Positions 45,499 through 55,040 are shown, numbered from the stretch's first letter. The stretch: 64,000 bases of DNA from Paraspadella gotoi (GCA_051294375.1 JBJCIZ010000282.1:523079-587078), one strand, 5' to 3'. Numbers and translations: made by a program. Notes: a model not told the origin generated them from the sequence alone.

Positions 45499-46106
45499 GT
45501 ATGGGCGTTCTCGGTGATGGACGCCACGGAAACGTCGCATAAGTTGTTGTCGTCGTCGTCCTCCTTGGTGTCGTCGTCCTCCTTGGTGTCGTCGTCTTCC
45601 TTGTTGTCGTCGTCGTCGTCGTCTGTCTTGGCGCCATCGTCGTCGCCGCGAGGGATAAGTGTTGAGATCTGATAAGAAGAGAGAGAAAAAAAATTTGAGG
45701 CGAAAAAAAAAATTCGAGGCGAAAAAAAAACATTCGAGGCGAAAAAAAAACATTCGAGGCGAAAAAAAATAAACTTACAACAAGAGACGAAACCGGTCCA
45801 TGGCGGCGCGCGTGAAGCGCCAGCATTGATATCGAACGAATGCTGTCAGGAATAAGAGAGAACGAGACGACTAGTTAGTGTTTTGCGTTGCCACGACCCA
45901 ATTCTTCTCGACAAGCTTACTTTCCGTTTTTCCTTCCTGTCGATATCTGATAACGCAATTCTGAAAGAAAGAGAGAAAGAAAGGCATTAGTATAAATGTT
46001 ATTATTTTTTATGTTGTCCCAATATACGCTGTAAATACACTAACATTAAACTCTTCCGATTCCCCTAACACTTGGCCTTCTCGAATTTGGGGGTTGCCAT
46101 TGGTCA
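45499..46106 (-). CDS. Spliced Thr-rich protein, four in-phase exons (candidate)
   Basis: Minus strand: exon 46106-46045, intron 46044-45961 (GTTAGT...TTTCAG), exon 45960-45921, intron 45920-45843 (GTAAGC...GACAG), exon 45842-45779, intron 45778-45669 (GTAAGT...TATCAG), exon 45668 into the N gap at 45498. Using these junctions the frame stays open through all four exons, with exon lengths of 40 and 64 bases bridged by split codons, which is hard to get by chance. The first exons look like a folded ectodomain (ATTCGAGAAGGCC codes for IREG; two Cys residues). The last is almost pure Thr with Arg/Pro (TTTTTTTRKTTTPRRTTTP), as in a heavily O-glycosylated stalk. Gene ends lie outside: the 5' end would overlap the start of the divergent ATPase gene. 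Unrecognised; it may belong to the same gene as 42342-43831. Confidence 0.55.
45690..45770. repeat. Short intronic tandem repeat, four units of about 21 bp
   Basis: Units of ATTCGAGGCGAAAAAAAAA inside the intron before the Thr-rich exon. A related TTTTTTTGAGGCGAAATAAC sits in the intron at 42828-42944, next to the other Ser/Thr-rich exon. Confidence 0.65.
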
Positions 46107-46222
46107 CTGCGACCAAACAAAAAAAAACCAAAAAAAGTTTCATTTTTAGAATTTCTGAAAATAAAAAAAAACGCCAAAAGTATAAATATCAGAAAAAAAT
46201 CCCAAAAAAAAATATTAATTCT

Positions 46223-46923
46223 ATGTCTATCATGGATTTATCCCAAAAACCGTCACACTGCTGCGACTTGATAGCGCCATTCGGTTGTCTGGTCTTCGGC
46301 TCAACGATGAGGTAAGTTATCATGACATAAAAAAAGTTTAAACAACGTTTCAAGATTCCCACATGTGTATTTTTTTTAGTGGAAAAACGACTTTAATTCT
46401 ACGGCTTTTGCGCGACATATCAAGCGTCTGTTCTACCCCAGTTAACAAAATAACATATTTTTATGAACAGTTCAATCCAGAATTTGACAAGGCTAAAGAG
46501 GAAATTCCAAATATTGAATTTCGTCAAGGGGCGGATGAATCCTACTTCTCCGATAATGTAGAAGGTGAAATACCCACCGATGGTCAAGAGGGGTTACCTC
46601 ATAATATCATCGTATTAGATGACAATCTGAAATCGTATTCAAAAAATTGGTTGATGATAGCCTTTTCGGTGATGATTCATCATAAAAAAACGTCTATCAT
46701 AGCCGTCTCTCACGAGATTTTTTCACAGACAAATAAAGAATTACGTTTTATTCAAGGTCAGTGCTCATATTTAATCTTATGTAATTTGAGGAGGGATCGC
46801 TCATCTCTCATTCACCTCGGTAGACAATTGGAACCAAGATGTCCTTTAAGTTTACTGGAAATATTTGACGACATTAAGGCTCAAGATAAGTTCAATTATT
46901 TATTAATTATATTCACAATTTAG
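46223..46923 (+). CDS. Polinton-type packaging ATPase, with intron through the Walker A loop
   Basis: A genome-packaging ATPase of the FtsK/HerA-like (A32-type) class used by Polintons and related viruses to fill capsids. Exon 1 (46223-46311) encodes the conserved lead-in APFGCLVFG and ends two bases into a codon. The intron 46312-46379 (68 bp, GTAAGT...TTTTTTAG) separates the glycine-rich start of the P-loop from SGKTTLILRLL in exon 2, and joining restores the frame exactly. Exon 2 continues to the stop at 46921-46923 with a Walker B motif (NIIVLDD) and SHEIF, a downstream motif common in this class. Predicted length is about 210 residues, slightly short but complete in motifs. The start ATG may be at 46223 or 46232. 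It is the first gene of a plus-strand set of three. Confidence 0.8.
46312..46379 (+). other. Spliceosomal intron, 68 bp, within the ATPase P-loop
   Basis: GTAAGTTATC at the 5' end and a T-rich tract with TTTTTTTTAG at the 3' end. Its removal brings the two halves of the nucleotide-binding loop together in frame. Size matches the other short introns nearby. Confidence 0.75.
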
Positions 46924-47003
46924 TGGTAATCAAGAAATTCAGTATATACAGCAGACTTTTTACCTTCTGATCCTTATTTCACTCAAGTTTATTTCGTTAA
47001 AAA

Positions 47004-47366
47004 ATGAATTCTTCTTCCCTAGCCGTAAAAAGATTCAAAGAAAATCTTCCGTTCTTGAATCAAATCAAAAAATTGACCGCTTCTCAACAAAAAAAAGTTT
47101 TAAAATTAGCACCTAAAGATTTTCTTCTCACCCTCAGCGACATTTGTTTAAACATATTAAAAGAAAACATAAAATTAAAACCGTCACAAATAGAAAAACT
47201 AAGAAAGTTTAAACATATTTTACACGGATTATCTTTAAAGAGAACCTCTTTGAAGCAAAGAAAGAAATTCGTTCAGAAAGGTGGGTTTCTCTCAACTGTT
47301 CTTTCTTTTTTACCATTGGCTGCTATGTTAATTAACCAAATAGTTCAATCTACCAAAAAAAAGTAA
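47004..47366 (+). CDS. Small basic Polinton-associated protein
   Basis: 120 residues, rich in Lys and Leu. The body (LPFLNQIKKLTASQQKKVLK, then LKPSQIEKLRKFKHILHGLS) is helical and basic, followed by KKFVQKGGFLSTVL and a hydrophobic C-terminal stretch (SFLPLAAMLINQIV) ending in four basic residues. Proteins with this layout, basic then GG-FL then hydrophobic, are regularly found next to the ATPase in metazoan Polintons and adintovirus-like elements. A core or membrane-active minor virion role has been suggested for such proteins, but this is inference here. It lies 80 bp after the ATPase stop and 5 bp before the next ATG, so it is probably co-transcribed. Confidence 0.6.
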   Translation: MNSSSLAVKRFKENLPFLNQIKKLTASQQKKVLKLAPKDFLLTLSDICLNILKENIKLKPSQIEKLRKFKHILHGLSLKRTSLKQRKKFVQKGGFLSTVLSFLPLAAMLINQIVQSTKKK

Positions 47367-47371
47367 TAATA

Positions 47372-47719
47372 ATGACTCAAAGAAAACAACCTTTAAGATT
47401 CAGCGAAAAGATGTTTCTTATTTCAGAAAGGGATCTTAATAATTACGGATTGGATAAAAATAAACAGGAGATTAAAAAAAAAGATTTACCTGATGATATA
47501 AAAGTTCGCACATTGAACGATGAGTTTATTCGTTCCAAGGCCCACGAAGAAGTTTTAGAAGNNNNNNNNNNNNNNNNNNNNNNNNNNNNNNNNNNNNNNN
47601 NNNNNNNNNNNNNNNNNNNNNNNNNNNNNNNNNNNNNNNNNNNNNNNNNNNNNNNNNNNNNGAAAAAGAATCATGAGTTAAGAATTAATAAACCCTTTGA
47701 CAATTTTAAAAATGATTAA
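47372..47719 (+). CDS. Polinton-associated short ORF, interrupted by gap
   Basis: It begins MTQRKQPLRFSEKMFLISER, five bases after the stop of the preceding gene, and is charged (DKNKQEIKKKDLPDDIKVRT). An N run at 47562-47661 hides the middle; the frame is open again to a stop at 47719, but the real gap length is unknown. Short proteins with an EKMFLI-type start occur in Polintons beside the small basic protein. Function unknown. Confidence 0.5.
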   Translation: MTQRKQPLRFSEKMFLISERDLNNYGLDKNKQEIKKKDLPDDIKVRTLNDEFIRSKAHEEVLEXXXXXXXXXXXXXXXXXXXXXXXXXXXXXXXXXXKKNHELRINKPFDNFKND

Positions 47720-48237
47720 AGGAAAACATAGAGTCTAAATTACTGTAGAAGACTATCAGTCTCCACGCTTGCGGTCCAAGGCGTTCGAAGCGTCGCCGTC
47801 CAAAAAAGGGTTATGACAAGAGTCTCACTGACTGAAGAATCTCCGCTAAGTGTAGAACGCGAATTTCCCAAAGTAAACGTATATTTTCGGTGACACAAAC
47901 GTAGCAGAACGTGGCAATATTGTGACAAAAATAACGTAGTGAAAACTCGTCGCGATAGGGTTAAACTATTTTCAATAATAACGGTCGGAAATTAGTCTCT
48001 ATAAACAAATATTTAGTCGAAAATACTCAGTTAACGACTATGTTCCGTGAAAATTTAAATAAAATAGTTTTAAAATCAATTATGATTGTGAATTTTCTAC
48101 GACCTGGACCAATTGGAGAGTAGCAAAATTTCGAAGTCTCGAGGATCGAGTGATTCTTTGTCTCGGCGAGTATAAAAGGATTGGGACCAGCTGTGCAGAA
48201 TAACAACCACTTTTTGCCCGCAAATTTTAAAATTCGT
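47720..48237. other. No gene seen; promoter-like DNA possible
   Basis: AT-rich DNA after the plus-strand genes. CGAGTATAAAAGGATTGGGACC near 48168-48190 has a TATAAAAG box that could drive transcription into the tandem repeat, or be the inner edge of an element terminus. Terminal inverted repeats of the Polinton were not found here. Confidence 0.35.
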
Positions 48238-49030
48238 CTATTTTGAGAATCCCCCTTTTCCTAAAATTTCCATGGTTTTTCTCCACGAATTTTTCGTTGC
48301 CAGCGGAGTGAAGAGTAAAAAAATGAACGGGAAATTTACAAAGTGGTCAAGGAGAATTTCATATAACAAATAAAGATATAACTTTTTTTTCTCTCTCTTT
48401 CCACAAATTTTTTCTACCACTTTTCTCCACGAATTTTTCGTTGCCAGCGGAGTGAAGAGTGAAGTTTTTGCCGACAAATTTACAACTCGGTCAAGGAGAA
48501 TTTCGAAATCCTCTCACTCTCAGACCACATAAAGAAACTAAAGAAATAACTTGTATAACTTTACTCTTTTCTACAAATTTTTTCTCCCCACTTTTCTCCA
48601 CGAATTTTTTGTTGCCAGCGGAGTCTAGCGCGAAGTTTTTACCCCGAAATTCGCAACTCAGTCAAGGAGAATTTCGAAATCTTCTCAATCTCGGACCACA
48701 TAAAGAAACTAAAGAAATAACTTGTATAACTTTACTCTTTTCTACAAATTTTTTCTCCCCACTTTTCTCCACGAACTTTTTGTTGACAGCGGAGTCTAGC
48801 GCGAAGTTTTTACCCCGAAATTCGCAACTCGGTCAGGGAGAATTTCGAAATTTTCTCAATCTCGGACCACATAAAGAAACTAAAGAAATAACTTGTATAA
48901 CTTTACTCTTTTCTACAAATTTTTTCTCCCCACTTTTCTCTACGAATTTTTTGTTGCCAGCGGAGTCTAGCGCGAAGTTTTTACCCCGAAATTCGCAACT
49001 CGGTCAAGGAGAATTTCCAAATCCTCACTC
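48238..49030. repeat. 171-bp tandem repeat, about 4.5 units
   Basis: The landmark CTCCACGAATTTTT(C/T)GTTGCCAGCGGAGT begins at 48281, 48425, 48596, 48767 and 48938 (spacings 144, 171, 171, 171). Since 171 is 57 codons, a plus-strand frame stays open through 48459-49106 and encodes a 57-residue repeat (for example EFRNLLNLGPHKETKEITC). The last three units are nearly identical, pointing to recent unequal exchange or conversion. Confidence 0.85.
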
Positions 49031-49129
49031 CACGCCGCTACACACCCCCCTTGCGCTCCGGACACTAATACTTACTACTATAACCCCCCCTCACTCCGGC
49101 CACTAATACCCAGTACTGTGGTCAAGAAT

Positions 49130-50030
49130 CACATATTAAAACTTATATCCATCTCACTGTCCAGTATATACTACTCACCCCTTTGAGAGGGGCTACCCTT
49201 ATTCAGAAGAAAAAATAATCAGAGAGAGAGAGAGAGAAAGAGTGAGAGAGAGAGAGATAGAGAGAAGCTGGACAGATGCTGGACCGCCGCTGCAGAGCTG
49301 AACTCGTTTTCCGATGAATCTGAGTAGGGCCAAACTCTTTTCCTTTCTATAAATAAATATTAAAAAATAAATATTTGGGTATAGAGCAATATAAGAAATT
49401 TTTTGTACATTAAAAGTATACTTAAAAATGCATAAATTTTAGTTTGAGCATGTTCCCATACTAAATTTTTGATTCACCCCATTGAGAGGGGCTTCCCCTA
49501 TTCAGAAGAAAAAAAGAGAGAAAGAGAGAGCGACATATAATTAAAAGAGAGATAGAGAGAAGCCTGACAGCTGCTGGAATCAGAAGCAGCAGCGACGGAG
49601 AAAAAGAGAGAGAGAGAGAAAGAGAGAGAGACATATTATTAAGAGAGAGAAAAGCTCAACAGCCCTTTTACTCTTACTTAATAAGTAAGTACCTATGGCG
49701 CCCGAGGTAGCGCGAACTCATCCCAAGCTGAAGGACTCGGGTTCGCGCCCTTGTGATTCATACAAGATAAGCGGAAAAAAAGAAAAAGAAAAAAGGGAGA
49801 ATGGATGGTAAACTGCTGACGGCATCATCTTCCATATTGGTTTTCAAATATTGTTTATGACTTAGTTACTTTGTATTTCATTTAAAAAAATTCGTTTCAT
49901 TTTTTCCATTTTAATAAATATCAGTTTCGTAATTTCTTTGTTTTCATTAAAAAAAAAGTTTAATTAGTGTAGAACAATTAAACAGAAATTAGCTAATTAT
50001 CTCATTAACAAAAACAAAACTGTCTTAGAA
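49130..50030. repeat. GA microsatellites and a 300-bp direct repeat
   Basis: TTGAGAGGGGCT(A/T)CCC with TATTCAGAAGAAAAAA occurs at about 49181 and 49492, each followed by (GA)n and AGAGAGAAGC(T/C)(T/G)GACAG. Tracts lie at 49217-49262, 49513-49560 and 49600-49650. Otherwise AT-rich. Confidence 0.65.
49695..49758 (+). repeat. tRNA-like SINE head (candidate)
   Basis: GGTAGCGCGAACTCATCCCA and AGCTGAAGGACTCGGGTTCG followed by CGCCC resemble a tRNA-derived promoter: an A-box-like TAGCGCG and a B box GGTTCGCGCCC at 49740-49750. No full cloverleaf forms, so this is a degenerate tRNA-derived SINE rather than a tRNA gene. Confidence 0.35.
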
Positions 50031-50034
50031 ACTC

Positions 50035-50222
50035 TCTTCTATATCACTATAAAACTTATGCCATTTCTATATCAGCTCTAGTACCGCAATGCCGCTTCTA
50101 TATCACTATAAAACTCATGCTGTTTCTACATCTGCTCCAGTACCGCAATGCCGCTTCTAAATCACTATAAAACTCATGCTGCTTCTATATCAGCTCTAGT
50201 ACTGCAATGCCGCTTCTAAAAC
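50035..50222. repeat. 60-bp tandem repeat, three units
   Basis: ATCACTATAAAAC(T/C)(T/C)ATGC with CAGCTCTAGTACCGCAATGCC repeats with unit starts at about 50041, 50100 and 50160. Confidence 0.8.
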
Positions 50223-50261
50223 ATGCCGGTTCCATTGAAAACACGCTTTTGAAGCGGCAAA

Positions 50262-50404
50262 TATGTATCTCTCATAATTTATCATAATTCGATGTTCTGA
50301 CATAATTTAAGTAAATGCCCAACAAGATTGAGGGGCGGACCGACAGACCAACAAAGTGGAATATAGTAGGCATCTGCTGATAAGCGTATCCGACTAAAAA
50401 CCTT
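50262..50404 (+). repeat. Dispersed repeat family R3, copy 1
   Basis: CATAATTTATCATAATTCGATGTTCTGACA, AAGTAAATGCCCAACAAGATTGAGG, GGACCGACAGACCAACAAAGTG and GCGTATCCGACTAAAA. Copies lie at 56352-56474 (complete) and about 57417-57482 (left half). Confidence 0.7.
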
Positions 50405-50688
50405 TTCCTTTCTAAGGCAAAACTCAGTGCTAAACAATATTAACAGCCTACTACCTACTGGTCTTTCAGAAATTAAAAAAAAATCAAATTAATTTTTATT
50501 TAAAAATAACACAACAAATTTATTTTCAATAAAATGTTTGTTGCTTTTAGTAAGAAACTTATTTAGGCTTAGGCTTGAAAAGGTTTGGAAATGTAAAATA
50601 TCTCCAATTAACACCATGATTCCAGTCGTCCATTACGTCAACACTGCAATGAAAATAAAATACTATTGCATGAAAAAAATATACATTA

Positions 50689-51403
50689 GGACTAAGATCT
50701 GACGAAAACAGCCAGAGGTTTTTTTAATGTATTCTTATACCGGCCAATGTGGAATGATGGCAATATTGCTATTGTTAAGTTTCAAAAAAATCCGACCATA
50801 AATATAGAAAATATTAACCAAAATCTTCGGAAAATCCACCCCTTCTTTGGAAGATTTTTGCCAAAGAAGATTTTTCCCCAATCTGACTCCCGGTTAAAAA
50901 CTCTTAGAATTCTGATTGTTAGCTCGTCTTTTACTTTTACTTTAAATAAATATTTTACCAAAATGGACTAATTCACTTTACCATGATCGTATCATATTAA
51001 AATAACTAAATAAAATGTAAAGACAAATTTTGAGAGCCCTTCAGACATATGGCTATCGGATTTCTGAATTTGAAGTTTATTGTAAAATCACAACATATGT
51101 TAAATGCATTTACATTGCATTGAAGTGCAGAAATCCCTTTATTTTATATATAAAAATTGTGTCAAAAATATTTTCCCAAGCAGACTAGTCCATTTGAATC
51201 TGATGTTTTGATGCCAAAATGAAGGTTATTTGACAAGAGAAAAACAAAGCGAGCCCTTCAGATACAATAGGATCGGAATCTAGTGTTTTTACATCTATTT
51301 TTTACCTGAATTTTTCCCAGGAACGTTTACATTGTTTGGTAGTCAGATTTTAGCAAAAATCTCCATTGAAAAAGTCTTCCTTGATTTCTAAGAACGACGT
51401 AGA
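50689..51403. repeat. Outer inverted repeat, left arm
   Basis: Begins GGACTAAGATCTGACG. Its reverse complement forms 55353-55041 and 53388-52988, which together are one right arm split by an inserted element. The small ORF at 50747-50971 has no family. Outer structure is a foldback-type transposon or an inverted duplication. Confidence 0.8.
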
Positions 51404-51849
51404 ATCCTAACTTACCGTTTTTTTTTAAATAAAAATTATTTTGAATTACGACGAAGTTTTATAAAAGTGTGCGATCATAGTAAGTTAAAAATTTAGATAT
51501 GGCTTCTCATTTTGAAATAGCTTTGATATTTTCATATTACATTTGGATTTAATTTTTTTTTGTTTGAATTTCCACTTCATTATGATTTACTGCAATATGC
51601 AAATGAGATTATAGTACTCATTATAATATCCAAATTAGTTTATAGAAATTTTTTTTAAAATCTTTAATAAACATGGGAAATCAAAAGACCTTTTTAATGA
51701 GAAGCTATATCTTAATTTTAATACAAATAAAAATAAAATCTTGTACAACCTATGATTGTAAAAATTTGTAACAATTTCAAATTGTAAACCATTGTAACAT
51801 TTTTTGCCTTTTTTTTATTTATTTTTTAATTATATATATTTTTTTTTCA

Positions 51850-52450
51850 GGCGCTGCCTTTTCTGAATCGTTAAAAAACGAGTTCAGGCTCTCTCTCCGT
51901 CTCTCTCAGTTTCTCTCCATCTCTCTCAGTCTCTCTCAGTCTCTCTCAGTCTCTCTCTGTGTGCGTCTGTCTCTCTCTGTACGATCTCTTGCGTGATCGT
52001 TCGTTTTTTGGAAAATTTTGACTATTTTTTTCTTTCTAAAAAATATATATATTTGATCAGGCACTGCCTTTTCTGAATCGTTTAAAAACGAGTTCAGGCT
52101 CTCTCCGTCTCTCTCCGTCTCTCTCCGTATCTCTCCGTGTGTGTCTATCTCTGTAAGATCTCTTGCGTGATCATTCGTTTTTTGAAAAAATCTGATTATT
52201 TTTTTATTTCTAAAAAATTTTTTTTTTTGATTAGGCGCTGCCTTTTCTGAATCATATAAAAACGAGTTCAGACTCTCTCTCTCCCTCTCTCCGTCTCTCT
52301 CCGTCTTTTTCCGTCTTTTTCCGTCTCTCTCTGTCTCTCTCTGTGTGTGTCTGTCTCTCTCTTTACGAATTCTTGCATGAACGTTCGTTTTTTGAAAAAT
52401 TTGGATTATTTTTTTCTTTCTTAAAAAAAAAATTATAAGGCGCTGCCTTT
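51850..52450. repeat. Tandem repeat of about 170-210 bp with (CTCT)n
   Basis: GG(C)GCTGCCTTTTCTGAATCGT begins at 51850, 52060, 52234 and 52439, each followed by AACGAGTTCAG(G/A)CTCTCTC, a CT-rich microsatellite and CGTTCGTTTTTTG. It lies in the centre of the outer inverted repeat. The long minus-strand Arg/Glu/Thr ORF here (51936-52568) is a by-product. Confidence 0.8.
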
Positions 52451-52539
52451 TCTGAAGACGGAGAGACGGAGAGAGAAAAAATGATGACAACGATGTCAAA
52501 GACGATGACGAAAACGACGACGAAAATGAAAATGACGAT

Positions 52540-52860
52540 GAAGAATTTATTCCACGCTTTTTTCTCAATACAAAATCCCAAATTTACATCTTAGATTTTC
52601 GTGGATTTATTTTAGAAAAAGTGAAGAATAACTCATACGGCAGAAATGTTACGCTTCTCTCCGTCTCTCTCCGTCTTTCTCCGCCTTTCTCCGTCACTCT
52701 CCGACTCTCTCCGTCTCTCTCTGTTTCTCTCTGTTTCTCTCTGTGTCTTTTATTATCGCCATTTATTTCGCGCTTTTTTCTCAATACAAAATCCCAAATT
52801 TACATCTGAGATTTTCATGGATTTTTTTGAGAAAATGTGAAGAATAACTTACTTGACCTG
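52540..52860. repeat. Direct repeat of about 100 bp, two copies
   Basis: CGCTTTTTTCTCAATACAAAATCCCAAATTTACATCT is followed by GAGATTTTC/TAGATTTTCGTGG, then GTGAAGAATAACT. Copies start near 52555 and 52770, separated by a CTCTCCGT microsatellite. Confidence 0.8.
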
Positions 52861-52987
52861 GATTTCGTGGCCGTTGCGGGGCAACTAGTAAACAATGTCG
52901 AGAAATATGACCTAATAACGCGTTTTGTTGACAACGGAAACGTTACGTAGGAGCTGACGTCGTTCTTAGAGATTAAGGATAGGAGTC

Positions 52988-53388
52988 TATGTCGTTCTTA
53001 GAAATCAAGGAAGACTTTTTCAATGGAGATTTTCGCTAAAATTTGACTACCAAACAATGTAAATGCCCCTGGTAAAAATTCAGGTAAAAAATAGATGTAA
53101 AAACACTCGATTTAGATCCTGTTGCATCTCAAGAGCTCGTATTTTTTTTATCTTGACAAATAACCATCATTTTGGCATCAAACCATCAGATTCAAATGGA
53201 CTAGTCAACTCGGAAAAATATTTTTGATGCAATTTTTATATATAAAATAAAGGTTTCTAGACTTCAATACAATGTAAATGCATTTAAGGTATGTTGTGAT
53301 TTTACAATAAACTTCGAATTCAGGAATCCAATAGCAATATGTGCTCAAAGGCTCTCAAAATTTTTCTTTACATTTTATTTAGTTATTG
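52988..53388. repeat. Outer inverted repeat, right arm (inner part)
   Basis: Reverse complement of about 51003-51403: GTCGTTCTTAGAAATCAAGG through CAAACAATGTAAATG, TTTTGGCATCAAACCATCAG and TTACAATAAACTTC. It ends at TATTTAGTTATT, where the second palindromic element begins. Confidence 0.8.
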
Positions 53389-53691
53389 TGTTTTTTCCTT
53401 TCTGTTTCGTTGTGATTTGATTTAGAACAAAGTTTGAAGAGAGATTAACAACGATTTTTATTTCATAGTGAAACGGACATGTTTCGACTCACATACGAGT
53501 CTTCTTCAGCGCCAATTCAATTTGTGAATTTGAAGAGAATTTTTGTGCATAAAGAAAGAGAGAGAGAGAGAGAGAGAGACAGAGCAAAGTTTCCAACACA
53601 GAGTTTGAGAGAAAGGATAGTGTTCAGTTTTTTATTAGGGACAGGTGAAGGTGAGGACAGAGATAGTTTGTGAAAAGAAATTGAAATGGAG

Positions 53692-53723
<32 letters not shown>

Positions 53724-55028
53724 CAGTGCCTTAAAATATATTACATTATGAAATGTACAACAATGTTAAAATTTGGTAAACTTTAATAATGAATAATATC
53801 AACAATTAGCTACAGTAATAAATTAGTGAAATGAAATAGAAGTTCAGAAATGTGAATATTTATTGTTAGTGAGGGATAGCTAAGTAATTAGGAAAAGGGA
53901 AATTTCAAGTAATAAGAAAGAGCTCAGCTAATACTGGCCATCTATTCAGAGAATCAGACTGTCTCGTGCTGTCCCATGACCCAAGCTGGTTTTCAAGAGG
54001 TATTAGAGAGGCAATCTACATCAAAGCCCTCGAGCCCTCTTTGAACCGTGATGGAGGACGATTCGATCTCCCTCCAAGCTATGATTCGTATCAAAAGTGT
54101 GGTGGAGGCCCCGTCTCCACCACGTCCGCACAATGATTCCCCCATCTCCACTCAACGAGATAGGCGGAGACCTTGCGCAGGCAATGGGCAGACGATACCT
54201 CTCCTTCAACTGCAGCAACTCATTCCCTTCCTCTGTGGACTGAGCGCCGCCCAAAGCGACGGCTGCAGGAGGAAGGGGGGGAGGCCACCACTCCTGTCGC
54301 GAAAGTGGCAAGAATGGACAGCCGCCCACCTCGCCAGCAGGCAAGAAGAGGGCAGTCGGCAGGCGTACCAGGCCAGAGAGACATCCGAGTAGCCTTTGGT
54401 TTCTTCCCGCAAGGAAGTCTTCCCAGCTCTGCACTAGTAGGCTCCACCAACCTGTCCTCTCAGCCAATGACACACCAATGACCCGACCTTATCAATCTAG
54501 CCTTTCATTTGTTCATAACCAAGGGGGCCAGCTCATTTTTGAGCTCTTTCTTATTACTTGAAATTTCCCTTTTCCTAATTACTTAGCTATCCCTCACTAA
54601 CAATAAATATTTCACATTTCTGAACTTCTATTTCATTTCACTAATTTATTACTGTAGCTAATTGTTGATATTATTCATTATTAAAGTTTACCAAATTTTA
54701 ACATTGTTGTACATTTCATAATGTAATATATTTTAAGGCACTGTTCTCTCTCTCTCTCTCTCTCTCTCCATTTCAATTTCTTTTCACAAACTATCTCTGT
54801 CCTCACCTTCACCTGTCCCTAATAAAAACTGAACACTATCCTTTCTCTCAAACTCTGTGTTGGAAACTTTGCTCTGTCTCTCTCTCTCTCTCTCTCTTCT
54901 TTATGCACAAAATTCTCTTCAAATTCACAAATTGAAATGGCGCTGAAGAAGACTCGTATGTGAGTCGAAACATGTCCGTTTCACTATGAAATAAAAATCG
55001 TTGTTAAATCTCTCTTCAAACTTTGTTC
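53389..55028. mobile_element. Nested palindromic element, Penelope-like candidate
   Basis: A 1.6-kb insertion in the right arm of the outer repeat, flanked by the 12-bp duplication TATTTAGTTATT (ending 53388 and 55040). Arms 53424-53935 and 54541-55029 are inverted copies of each other, separated by a 605-bp GC-rich core. Each arm carries GCTGAAGAAGACTC...GAGTCGAAAC, which resembles the hammerhead-like motif in the terminal repeats of Penelope-like retroelements, apart from one extra A before stem II. Inverted terminal repeats and 10-15 bp target duplications are also known in Penelope-like elements. No reverse transcriptase or GIY-YIG endonuclease remains. Confidence 0.5.
54000..54480 (+). 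pseudogene. Coding-like core of the nested element
   Basis: GC-rich core between the inverted arms. Plus-strand frames at 54048-54392 and 54173-54481 overlap; the second, with PKRRLQEEGGEATTPVAKVA and a basic RPPRQQARRGQ stretch, looks more protein-like. A minus-strand frame (54021-54473) is also open. No domain recognised. It is probably a remnant of an element-encoded protein. Confidence 0.3.
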
Positions 55029-55040
55029 TATTTAGTTATT

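Noticed and set aside
51936-52568. 210-codon minus-strand ORF rich in Arg, Glu and Thr (RERDRHTQRETERD)
   Set aside because: It is the reverse-strand reading of CT-rich tandem repeats; several frames are open and the peptide follows the microsatellite.
54943-54990. A functional hammerhead ribozyme
   Set aside because: The core has an extra A between CUGAAGA and stem II, stem III would be only about 2 bp, and no good stem I partner is seen; kept only as a hammerhead-like motif.
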